Positions 1 through 6,462 of a stretch of 9,677 nt of DNA are shown here, piece by piece. Positions within the stretch are counted from its first letter, which is position 1. Each line of letters begins with the position of its first letter. Below the pieces are notes generated by a model. It made no database searches. It was not told the origin of the DNA and was given only the letters and a program-made list of their open reading frames with translations. The DNA comes from Akkermansiaceae bacterium. GTDB lineage: Bacteria > Verrucomicrobiota > Verrucomicrobiia > Verrucomicrobiales > Akkermansiaceae. The translations under genes were made by a program, and so were the position numbers. The stretch lies in contig JALZVA010000042.1 of assembly GCA_023301335.1 (NCBI GenBank), positions 1-9,677 of the forward strand, in the 5' to 3' direction.

Positions 1-126
1 TCAAATCCTTTCCCTTGGCTTGCGGAAATGATGGATATCAAAAAAGAGCAGAACTTCTTCGAAGGTCGCGTGACCGAGTATCAGAAAGCTTCTGCGCTCG
101 AAGACGTTGATGATGATGATCTATAA
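1..126 (+). CDS. nrdB: Ribonucleoside-diphosphate reductase beta subunit, C-terminal end (partial)
   Basis: Frame 1 is open from the first base to a TAA at 124-126, giving the last 41 residues of a protein that begins outside the window. It opens with Asn-Pro-Phe-Pro-Trp-Leu and continues through Lys-Lys-Glu-Gln-Asn-Phe-Phe-Glu, Arg-Val and Thr-Glu-Tyr. This is the typical end of the class I ribonucleotide reductase R2 ferritin-like fold. The protein ends in a short acidic tail, Glu-Asp-Val followed by four Asp and a final Leu. In the R2 family a flexible acidic or hydrophobic C-terminal peptide docks the small subunit onto the large one. The metal ligands and the radical tyrosine (or its replacement, as in class Ic) lie upstream, so the subclass cannot be told. 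nrdA follows 78 nt downstream on the same strand, the reverse of the nrdA-nrdB order in E. coli, and the two are probably co-transcribed. Confidence 0.9.
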   Translation, partial: SNPFPWLAEMMDIKKEQNFFEGRVTEYQKASALEDVDDDDL

Positions 127-150
127 GCCAGCCGCCCTCTTTTATTCCAC

Positions 151-169
151 TGCGTATTTTGATTACGCA
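151..169 (+). repeat. Small inverted repeat in the nrdB-nrdA spacer
   Basis: TGCGTA at 151-156 is the exact reverse complement of TACGCA at 164-169, separated by a 7-nt loop. It lies 25 nt after the nrdB stop and 35 nt before the nrdA start. No T-run follows, so it is not an obvious terminator. It could be an mRNA stability or processing element in an nrdBA transcript, or an operator half-site pair, or chance. No NrdR-box pair was recognised in this spacer. Confidence 0.3.
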
Positions 170-204
170 CCCTACACCTAAACCACTAGTCCACTACCAC
201 ACAC

Positions 205-3200
205 ATGTACAAAAACCTATCCTTAGCAGAGGATCAAGCATTGAAGAATGTTGTCATCCAGCCGCGCTCAGAAAAACCAGATTTTGCCTGGAGAGAGCAG
301 CTTGGATCAGCCCCTAATAAAGTCCCTCAAGTGATTGTCACGCAGGGAGAGCAAGAGAGTGAACTTTCTCTTGCAGATGTTGCTGACACGATCGGAGGCG
401 CTCTTACGGACCTACTGCTAGCACGTCAGGCGCAGGAAGACACGATCTTTAATGATGAGAACCGTCACTTTGTATCAGGGATAGCAAACCGTGTAGCAGA
501 CTCTCTCATGGATCAGGTAGGTGCAAGTGGGCGCTTACGCTTAGCGAAAGCTGACTTATACTTGTTGATAGAAAAAGCATTGATAGAAAATGATGCTCAC
601 GACGTGGCAAAGTCACTAGTGTTTAACCGATCCTTAGCGGATACAGGAGAGATTGAAATGAATGCCATTTCCTCCGAGCCTTTTTCTGTAAGATTGATTC
701 GCCGTAGTGGAAATGTGGTGCCGTGGTCTGAAACAAAGATTGGGAATGCCGTGCGTCAGGCGTTTCTCTCGATGAAGCAAGATGGCTCTGCGGCCTCTAA
801 AATCGCACATGCTGTGACCCTCAGAATCCGTGATGAAGAAAAAGCCTTTGTCCATATCGAGGACGTGCAGGATATGGTGCAGGAGGAGCTCATGCGCCAG
901 GGTTACTTTAAAGTAGCTGAGCATTACATTCTCTACCGCGCACAGCGTGCCGCTAATCGGAAGCTGGAAGAACAAATCCCGACAGAAGATCCTCAGCAGG
1001 AATCTATGGTAGTGGTTTCCACACCAGAAGGAGATTCTATTTTCTGGGACGGTTCGGAGCTGAAGAAGCGTATTCAGTTTGCCTCTATCGGCTTAGACCT
1101 GTGTATTTCTGAAGCAGAAATTGAGCGTGAACTAAGACGCTCGATTGGTGCAGAAATCACCAAGGCAGACCTACAAAAAACAATCACTCTTAATGCCAAG
1201 ACATTGATCGAGCAGGACGCGGACTTTACCAAGTTTGCTGGCCGTATCCTCCTCTCTTACATTTATGAAGAGGTGTTAGATTGGAATATCCTTGAAGATG
1301 GAATCGAAGGCTTGAAAGCACTGCATACGCAGAAGTTTAAGAGCTACCTCAAGTATGCTGTAGAGATTAAGCGAGTCAACCCAGACATCTTAGATGGACG
1401 TTACGACATTGATAAGCTTGCCGAAGCGCTTGACCCTACTGCGGATTTAGACTTCGAGTTCCTCGGGATTCAGACGCTCTACGACCGTTACCTAGTTGTC
1501 GATAAAACAGGAGCAGTGCCAGTTCGCTTAGAGACGCCACAGTTCTTCTGGATGCGTGTCTCGATGGGACTCTTCAAGGAGGAGAAGGAAGCTAAGGAAG
1601 ACTGGGTGATCCGTCTGTATCAGCTTTATAAAGCACGTAGATTCTGCTCTTCCACACCGACTTTATTTAACTCTGGGACACTACACTCACAGCTTTCCTC
1701 TTGTTACCTTTACAAAGTCGACGACTCAATTGAGTCCATCATGCAGCGAGGAATCGCAGATAATGCATACCTCTCTAAGTGGGCTGGTGGACTAGGTGGC
1801 TCATGGACTTCAGTAAGAGGCACCGGTGGATATATCCAGGGCACGAACGGAGAATCTCAGGGAGTGATTCCCTTTTTGAAGTTACACAATGACCAGCTCG
1901 TTGCTGTGAACCAAGGAGGAAAGCGTCGTGGCTCAGGCTGTGCGTACCTTGAGACTTGGCACAACGACATGAAAGACTTCCTCGAACTACGGAAGAATAC
2001 AGGAGATGACCGTCGCCGTTGTCACGACATGAATACGGCGAATTGGATTCCTGACCTATTCATGAAGCGCATGGAGAACCGCCAAGATTGGAGCCTCTTC
2101 AGAGCAAACGAGACACCAGACCTACACGATCTATACGGATCTGCTTTTGAAAGAAGGTATGAAGAGTATGAAAAAATGGCGGAAGAAGGAAAACTTTGGA
2201 CCCAGAAGATCCCTGCTATTGAGATGTGGAAGAACATGCTCAAGATGATTTTTGAAACTGGCCATCCATGGATTACCTTCAAAGATCCGTGTAATATACG
2301 CTCACCTCAGGATCACGCCGGTGTGGTGCACTCATCGAATCTCTGCACGGAAATCACCCTTAACACCTCGGATGAGGAAACTGCCGTGTGTAATTTAGGT
2401 TCAGTAGTGTTAGATAACCACATCCGTGAAGATGGATCTCTTGACCATGATATGCTCAAGGAAACCATCGCTGTAGGAATTCGTGCACTGGATAACGTGA
2501 TCGATATTAACTTCTACCCAACAGATTCAGCAAAGACTTCTAACACACGTCACCGTCCTATCGGAATGGGTGTCATGGGACTTCAAAATGCACTGTATAA
2601 GAAAAACTTAGCATTCGCCTCAGATGCAGCGGTTGAGTTCAATGATGAGTTCATGGAAGCCATCGCTTACTACGCCTATGGAGCATCTGCAGACCTCGCT
2701 GGAGAACGAGGCGCCTACTCTAGCTATAAAGGCTCTAAGTGGGATAGAGGATTACTTCCACAGGACACCGTTGACCTTCTTGAACAAGAGCGTGGAGTGA
2801 AAGTGGACGTTCCTCGTGGGAACAAGATGGACTGGACACCAGTGCGTGAGAAAATCGCCAAGTATGGGATGAGAAACTCAAACGTGCTAGCCATCGCTCC
2901 GACCGCGACGATCTCGAACATCATGGGCACCACTCCATGTATCGAACCGAACTATAAAAATCTGTTCACTAAATCTAACCTCTCAGGAAACTTCCTCGTG
3001 CTCAATAGAGAGCTCGTGAATGACCTGAAGAGTGAGGGATTATGGGGGAGAGAGATGTTAGATAAGCTGAAATACCATGATGGCGAGTTAGATGATATCT
3101 CAGAAATTCCAGAGGCACTGAAGCTGAAGCATAAGACCGTTTTTGGAGTTTCCTTTGAAGCCGTGATCGATGCCGCAGCACGCCGTCAAAAGTGGATTGA

Positions 3201-3444
3201 CCAATCCCAATCTGTGAACCTCTTCCTTGCCACACCAGACATGAAGACGCTCTCCCACATGTATCGCCATGCCTGGAGAACAGGACTAAAAACGACCTAT
3301 TACTTGAGAACCCTCGGTGCTAACAGTATTGAGAAATCTACCATTGATGTGAAGAAGGAAGCTCGTGGTAAGGTCTCGACTAGCGCCGTTGAGTCCGCCG
3401 CCGGTCCAGTGAAATCAAGCACTTCGAACTACGAAGAGCCATGA
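205..3444 (+). CDS. nrdA: Class I ribonucleoside-diphosphate reductase, alpha (large, catalytic) subunit
   Basis: This is the catalytic subunit that, with NrdB, reduces ribonucleoside diphosphates to deoxyribonucleotides in the cytoplasm. The reading frame to the first stop is 1079 residues, far longer than E. coli NrdA (about 760), because of an extended N-terminus. By eye, residues 40-145, 151-245 and 258-350 look like successive ATP-cone-type allosteric modules; the second, with its Val-Arg-Leu-Ile-Arg-Arg-Ser-Gly-Asn start, is the clearest. The barrel follows: active-site Cys490 (Ser-Ser-Cys-Tyr-Leu), Asn702-x-Cys704-x-Glu706 (radical cysteine with its Asn and Glu partners), Cys719 (Val-Cys-Asn-Leu-Gly) and the radical-relay pair Tyr1022-Tyr1023. 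All catalytic residues of the family are therefore present except the C-terminal shuttle cysteines: nothing after Cys902 is a cysteine. The frame stops at a TGA at 3442-3444, which may be recoded (see the extension at 3442-3459). ATG 205 is the first usable start after nrdB, and no Shine-Dalgarno sequence precedes it. Function is confident; the true C-terminus is not. Confidence 0.95.
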   Translation: MYKNLSLAEDQALKNVVIQPRSEKPDFAWREQLGSAPNKVPQVIVTQGEQESELSLADVADTIGGALTDLLLARQAQEDTIFNDENRHFVSGIANRVADSLMDQVGASGRLRLAKADLYLLIEKALIENDAHDVAKSLVFNRSLADTGEIEMNAISSEPFSVRLIRRSGNVVPWSETKIGNAVRQAFLSMKQDGSAASKIAHAVTLRIRDEEKAFVHIEDVQDMVQEELMRQGYFKVAEHYILYRAQRAANRKLEEQIPTEDPQQESMVVVSTPEGDSIFWDGSELKKRIQFASIGLDLCISEAEIERELRRSIGAEITKADLQKTITLNAKTLIEQDADFTKFAGRILLSYIYEEVLDWNILEDGIEGLKALHTQKFKSYLKYAVEIKRVNPDILDGRYDIDKLAEALDPTADLDFEFLGIQTLYDRYLVVDKTGAVPVRLETPQFFWMRVSMGLFKEEKEAKEDWVIRLYQLYKARRFCSSTPTLFNSGTLHSQLSSCYLYKVDDSIESIMQRGIADNAYLSKWAGGLGGSWTSVRGTGGYIQGTNGESQGVIPFLKLHNDQLVAVNQGGKRRGSGCAYLETWHNDMKDFLELRKNTGDDRRRCHDMNTANWIPDLFMKRMENRQDWSLFRANETPDLHDLYGSAFERRYEEYEKMAEEGKLWTQKIPAIEMWKNMLKMIFETGHPWITFKDPCNIRSPQDHAGVVHSSNLCTEITLNTSDEETAVCNLGSVVLDNHIREDGSLDHDMLKETIAVGIRALDNVIDINFYPTDSAKTSNTRHRPIGMGVMGLQNALYKKNLAFASDAAVEFNDEFMEAIAYYAYGASADLAGERGAYSSYKGSKWDRGLLPQDTVDLLEQERGVKVDVPRGNKMDWTPVREKIAKYGMRNSNVLAIAPTATISNIMGTTPCIEPNYKNLFTKSNLSGNFLVLNRELVNDLKSEGLWGREMLDKLKYHDGELDDISEIPEALKLKHKTVFGVSFEAVIDAAARRQKWIDQSQSVNLFLATPDMKTLSHMYRHAWRTGLKTTYYLRTLGANSIEKSTIDVKKEARGKVSTSAVESAAGPVKSSTSNYEEP

Positions 3445-3459
3445 GATAGCTGCCAGTAA
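3442..3459 (+). other. Candidate recoded UGA and C-terminal extension of NrdA (possible selenocysteine)
   Basis: Continuing the nrdA frame through the TGA at 3442-3444 gives x-Asp-Ser-Cys-Gln and then TAA at 3457-3459, a protein of 1084 residues. If the TGA were cysteine or selenocysteine the tail would read (Cys/Sec)-x-x-Cys-Gln. Class I alpha subunits carry a redox cysteine pair on a mobile C-terminal tail that passes electrons from thioredoxin or glutaredoxin to the active-site disulfide. From memory, many long bacterial forms end in Cys-x-x-Cys-Gln or close to it. Reading stops at the TGA leaves no such pair. No other gene in the window has an in-frame TGA, and all other visible stops are TAA or TAG, so this is a local event rather than a general code change. 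Alternatives are a TGC or TGT to TGA mutation, a base-call error, or a real stop in a tail that works differently. Confidence 0.5.
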
Positions 3460-3460
3460 A

Positions 3461-3477
3461 ATCACGAGTTTCGTGAT
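3461..3477 (+). promoter_or_regulatory. SECIS-like hairpin downstream of the nrdA TGA
   Basis: ATCACGA at 3461-3467 pairs perfectly with TCGTGAT at 3471-3477, leaving a GTT loop (or an AGTTT loop on 6 bp). It begins 16 nt after the TGA, and the loop G at 3468 lies 23 nt after it. From memory, bacterial SECIS elements are short stem-loops just after the recoded UGA, with a G near the start of a small apical loop and a spacing to that loop of roughly 16-37 nt; this hairpin fits. A bulged U, important in the E. coli fdhF element, is not evident. The hairpin is separate from the terminator that starts 12 nt later and has no T-run of its own. It could instead be an RNA-stability hairpin. Confidence 0.4.
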
Positions 3478-3488
3478 AAGATAAATTT

Positions 3489-3528
3489 AAAAGCCTCGAT
3501 GGAATTATTTTCTAACCGAGGCTTTTTT
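3489..3528 (+). terminator. Intrinsic terminator of the nrdBA transcript
   Basis: AAAAGCCTCG at 3489-3498 is the exact reverse complement of CGAGGCTTTT at 3517-3526. The loop is 18 nt and the T-run continues to 3528. This 10-bp stem with a GC-rich core and a U-tract is a typical rho-independent terminator placed 44 nt after the nrdA TGA. The A-run on its left edge could give weak activity on the other strand. Confidence 0.85.
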
Positions 3529-3612
3529 GTTTACCTGTTCCTCATGGGAAAATAGAGATCTCTTATGAGCCCGAGAGGAGTGTAATTAGATTGGAAGAAA
3601 ATAGTGGTGCTT

Positions 3613-3687
3613 TTGAAAGTAGGACGCATAGCAGTTAAATGAGATAATATTTAAGATGGATTTTTTTATATATAGATATAGCATAAT
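3613..3687 (+). promoter_or_regulatory. Possible promoter elements for the lipoprotein gene
   Basis: The lipoprotein gene follows a strong terminator, so it needs its own promoter. The spacer from about 3643 to 3693 is very A+T-rich. Two weak candidates are visible. One is TTGAAA at 3613-3618 with a poor -10 (TAAATG) at 3636-3641. The other is a -10-like CATAAT at 3682-3687, whose expected start point falls at or next to the ATG at 3694 and would give a leaderless mRNA. Neither is convincing alone. A 10-bp palindrome, AGAGATCTCT at 3554-3563, lies further upstream. Confidence 0.2.
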
Positions 3688-3693
3688 ATCTGT

Positions 3694-4458
3694 ATGAGCA
3701 TATTCCGTGGAACCACTGTTACTTTAATTTTAGCTTTTTGTTGTTTGTTTGTCAGTTGTAAGGACAGTTTTCAGAAAAATAAACAAATTGAAGCAGCGGT
3801 TGATAAGATTGAAAATGAACAGCGTAAATTGGCGAATAAGGCTGAACAAGAAGGCGGATTGACGAATGAAGACTTGGAACCGTTACTTAATTCAAGCAAT
3901 TCGATGGCGAGTAAATTGGAATCAATGGGAGGAGAAGAGGCCTCTTTAGGCAGAGTGCTGAGAGCTGTAAATGAAGACAATATGAGGTTAAGCAAAATCT
4001 TAGACTCATCCCTTTTTGAATCAGGAATGGATTTTGAAGCTCTTTATTTAGAGCGAGATTATGAGGAGAGAATTGCGTTGATAGAAAAGTATGAAAAAGC
4101 AAATCAAGAGGTGTTAGCGTATGTAAAAGAGGGTAAGGGCTTAAAGAAAGCAAAAGCAGCTTTGGATAAAGAGAAGGTTAGTAAGAAAAATAGAACTGAT
4201 TTTATTGGAGCTATGACTAGGACTGCAAATAAGCAAAGGCCTCACCTAATAACTATAAGAAACTGTGATACAGAGCTAACTACAATCATCAAAAATATAC
4301 TGATTCTCTTAAAAAAAGAAGACGGGAAGTGGGAAATGGAAGGTGATCTTGTTAATTTTGAGAGTGATGAAACGTTAGAGTCTTTTAATAAAGCGATGGA
4401 GGAGATCTTGGTAATTGCTCAAAATCAGGGAGAAGCACAGCAAAAATTACTGCGCTAA
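3694..4458 (+). CDS. Putative lipoprotein of unknown function, helical
   Basis: I do not recognise this 254-residue protein. Its N-terminus is a lipoprotein signal: Arg5, a hydrophobic stretch at about 7-20 (with Cys16-Cys17 inside it), then Phe19-Val20-Ser21-Cys22 as a lipobox, so Cys22 is the likely lipidated residue. Phe at -3 is slightly off consensus. Lys23-Asp24 follow. The mature part is rich in Glu, Lys, Asn and Leu with no other membrane segment and no cysteine except one near residue 191, and reads as mostly alpha-helical, possibly coiled coil around 30-70 and 120-165. It should sit on the periplasmic side of a membrane. Codon use is clearly more A/T-rich than in nrdA or recB, which may mark a recently acquired or weakly constrained gene. 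It stands alone, with the nrdA terminator upstream and convergent recD downstream. No Shine-Dalgarno sequence precedes ATG 3694. The reading frame and signal are well supported; the function is unknown. Confidence 0.75.
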   Translation: MSIFRGTTVTLILAFCCLFVSCKDSFQKNKQIEAAVDKIENEQRKLANKAEQEGGLTNEDLEPLLNSSNSMASKLESMGGEEASLGRVLRAVNEDNMRLSKILDSSLFESGMDFEALYLERDYEERIALIEKYEKANQEVLAYVKEGKGLKKAKAALDKEKVSKKNRTDFIGAMTRTANKQRPHLITIRNCDTELTTIIKNILILLKKEDGKWEMEGDLVNFESDETLESFNKAMEEILVIAQNQGEAQQKLLR

Positions 4459-4463
4459 ATTCT

Positions 4464-4486
4464 AAAAAACTCTAAGGGTATAGAGT
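4464..4486 (-). terminator. Probable minus-strand terminator downstream of recD
   Basis: On the minus strand, ACTCTA (4486-4481) and TAGAGT (4474-4469) form a 6-bp stem with a 6-nt loop, and the T-run continues to 4464. The stem is short and A/T-rich, so it would be weak, but the order hairpin then T-run fits only minus-strand transcription, i.e. the recB-recD direction. It sits about 320 nt after the recD stop and 8 nt after the end of the possible decayed gene at 4495-4793. Confidence 0.4.
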
Positions 4487-4494
4487 GTAAGGAT

Positions 4495-4793
4495 CTAAGA
4501 TATTTCAATAAGTGTGAGTTCTAAGTATAGTTCGATCTCGTCAACAAGATTTCCGCTGTTTTTAATGATTTCTTCGATGCGTTAAAAGCTCGGACAGGGC
4601 AATATGAAAAATATTAGACGGACTAAGTCCCTCAGAATTATCACGAGAAATAGCAGCGTAATGAGAGCTTGTCGTTTTCGTTAGAAATTATTCTTTAGAA
4701 TTGTGAAATTGCCGTTAGTGATTCATGGGGGCTACATACGAAACTCGTTGGATCTAAGCCGATATAGCTAAAGAAATATCTTATGGCACTAGT
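4495..4793 (-). pseudogene. Possible decayed minus-strand gene between recD and the lipoprotein gene
   Basis: The 4459-4807 interval has no intact gene. On the minus strand three open segments tile most of it, each in a different frame: 4793-4695 (includes Tyr-Ile-Gly-Leu-Asp-Pro), 4687-4562 (includes Ser-Arg-Asp-Asn-Ser-Glu-Gly-Leu-Ser-Pro) and 4581-4495 (includes Arg-Ile-Glu-Glu-Ile-Ile-Lys, ending Ile-Ser before TAG). The last two overlap at 4562-4581, next to an A-run, where a one-base shift would join them into a plausible helical stretch. There is no good start codon. A minus-strand terminator follows the final TAG at once, as for the end of a real gene. This may be the remnant of a gene once downstream of recD, or chance. 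I cannot name a family; the Tyr-Ile-Gly-Leu-Asp-Pro piece recalls IS110-type transposases only faintly. Confidence 0.25.
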
Positions 4794-4807
4794 TTAGTTT
4801 TTGATTT

Positions 4808-6460
4808 CTAAAGTAAGTCAGACAGCCCTGAGGCACGTTGTGTTTTACGGTTTATAGTATCCTTAAAGTTATCTTGTGCGCTCCAGATATTAGCCTTGTT
4901 CCTAGCTCGGCTGATGCCTGTGTAAAGAAGCTCACGAGTGACCAGAGAGTTACCCTCGGAGAGTTCCGGGAGGGTGAGGAGGAGTTCTTTGTATTCACTT
5001 CCTTGAGTACGGTGGATGGTGAGTGCCCATGCGGTTTTCACATCGGGAAGTAGGGTAGGAGTGAGCAAGCGGACACCATCTTCGGAGAGGAATGCAACTT
5101 TGGTTTGACCCTCTTTATCGAGCACGCATAAGCCAGTATCACCATTGTAGATGCCGAGAGTGTGGTCATTTTTTTGGATGATAACGGATCGCCCTACATA
5201 CCACTTTTCAGAGGTGTCGATACCCTCGCTGCGGAGGATGGATTCTACAGTGGCGTTGAGCGCATCAATCCCATAAGCTCCTCGATGTGTAGGGCTGAGG
5301 ATGCGAAATCTATCAACGCTAAGAAGCTGCTCTTGGATAGATAAATCAGATTGCGTCAGTGCGGGCAGCCAGTGCTCTTTGACAAAAGGGCTAAGGCTTT
5401 CTTTCGCCTGGCTGGGGAGGTCTTGTAAGGAAACGTGCCCTTGTTGTGTTTCGTCTGAGATTTGGATATGCTGGAGAGCTTGTTGGCTGTTGCCTACTTT
5501 GATGGATTCACACACGGCGTGAATGATTCCTTGGTTTCGGTAGCTTTTTCTTAAGATAGTAGTGGTGTGGTGGATGCATGATGTTTTATCATTATGCTTT
5601 TCTATCAAGTCGGTGAGTAAGGATCCGACCTCTACGGAAGTGAGCTGGTGGGGGTCGCCTAACAAAATTATTTTTGACTCGAAGTGGATGGCACGAAATA
5701 GTTTTGCCATCAGTGGGAGGTCAACCATGGAGGTTTCATCGACGATCACGATTTTGGCGGAGAGTGGAAAATCTCGATTGTGTTTAAAGTGAATAGAATG
5801 TGGTTGGTATCCAAGCGCTCGATGAATCGTTGAAGTCTGTGTGGGAAAGCTCGAGGAATCATAATCATGCTTCTGCAGCCCTTGAAGAAGCGATTGGCGT
5901 AGCCTATCTGCTGCTTTTCCTGTGGGTGCGAGGAGGAGCACTTCCTCGGGCTTAGTATAAAATCCTGTACGCTTGAGAAGGTCTAAGATTTTTAGAACCG
6001 TAGTCGTTTTTCCTGTACCTGGACCACCTGAGATGATTGAAAAATGTTGGAGGATAGACTTTTTAGCAGCCTCTGCTTGATCGTTCTCTGAGATGTTTGG
6101 GAAGAGCTCTATGAGATGCGCTTCTTGAGAAGGCTGGAGATTTGATTGAGAAGATTTACTTCTGTCGAGAATCGCTTGAGCGATCTCTTTTTCGTAACTG
6201 TAGTAGCGGTTAAAATAAAGTTTATTTTGAGGGGTGAGCAGGAGTGGCTGTGTGCTGTTAGGATTCCCCACGACGCTACCTATTTCACCGCAGGCGAGGT
6301 ATTGTAGGGATTCAGGTAGTTTTAGAGAAGACTCTTCTAAGGGAAGGCAGGAGGATCCACTTTCTAGGGCTTCACATAGCTCGGCGAGCAGTGTGGAGAA
6401 TTCCTTCCCACGCGCTAAGTGATGTTCTGATAAAAACTTGGTTAAATGAGGAGCGATCAT
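4808..6460 (-). CDS. recD: Exodeoxyribonuclease V alpha chain, RecD helicase
   Basis: RecD is the 5'-3' motor of RecBCD, the helicase-nuclease that processes double-strand DNA ends for RecA-dependent repair. The 550-residue product is a little shorter than E. coli RecD (608). It shows the superfamily 1B helicase motifs in order: Walker A Gly-Gly-Pro-Gly-Thr-Gly-Lys-Thr at 145-152; motif Ia Ala-Pro-Thr-Gly-Lys-Ala-Ala at 178-184; Walker B Val-Asp-Glu-Thr-Ser-Met-Val-Asp at 240-247; motif III Leu-Gly-Asp-Pro-His-Gln-Leu at 267-273; motif IV Arg-Lys-Ser-Tyr-Arg at 304-308; Tyr-Asn-Gly-Asp-Thr-Gly at 438-443; Thr-Ile-His-Arg-Thr-Gln-Gly-Ser-Glu at 481-489; and Tyr-Thr-Gly-Ile-Ser-Arg-Ala-Arg at 513-520. 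Residues 1-130 match the RecB-contacting N-terminal region in position. All motifs are intact, so it should be active. The start ATG (6460-6458) lies 2 nt after the recB stop with no Shine-Dalgarno site, so translation is probably coupled to recB. It ends in TAG. Confidence 0.96.
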   Translation of the reverse strand: MIAPHLTKFLSEHHLARGKEFSTLLAELCEALESGSSCLPLEESSLKLPESLQYLACGEIGSVVGNPNSTQPLLLTPQNKLYFNRYYSYEKEIAQAILDRSKSSQSNLQPSQEAHLIELFPNISENDQAEAAKKSILQHFSIISGGPGTGKTTTVLKILDLLKRTGFYTKPEEVLLLAPTGKAADRLRQSLLQGLQKHDYDSSSFPTQTSTIHRALGYQPHSIHFKHNRDFPLSAKIVIVDETSMVDLPLMAKLFRAIHFESKIILLGDPHQLTSVEVGSLLTDLIEKHNDKTSCIHHTTTILRKSYRNQGIIHAVCESIKVGNSQQALQHIQISDETQQGHVSLQDLPSQAKESLSPFVKEHWLPALTQSDLSIQEQLLSVDRFRILSPTHRGAYGIDALNATVESILRSEGIDTSEKWYVGRSVIIQKNDHTLGIYNGDTGLCVLDKEGQTKVAFLSEDGVRLLTPTLLPDVKTAWALTIHRTQGSEYKELLLTLPELSEGNSLVTRELLYTGISRARNKANIWSAQDNFKDTINRKTQRASGLSDLL

Positions 6461-6462
6461 GA

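Noticed and set aside
3442..3444. General reassignment of UGA as a sense codon in this organism.
   Set aside because: nrdA, recB, recD and the lipoprotein gene are all full-length without any in-frame TGA, and Trp is encoded by TGG. A reassigned UGA should appear many times in this much coding sequence.
3340..3480. A frameshift near the end of nrdA hiding the normal cysteine tail.
   Set aside because: The other two frames around 3340-3480 give no Cys-x-x-Cys-type tail; only reading straight through the TGA in the same frame gives a cysteine followed by Gln and a stop.
3554..3563. AGAGATCTCT palindrome in the nrdA-lipoprotein spacer.
   Set aside because: A 10-bp palindrome is too short to call an operator without a known regulator or a second copy; it is only mentioned with the promoter candidates.
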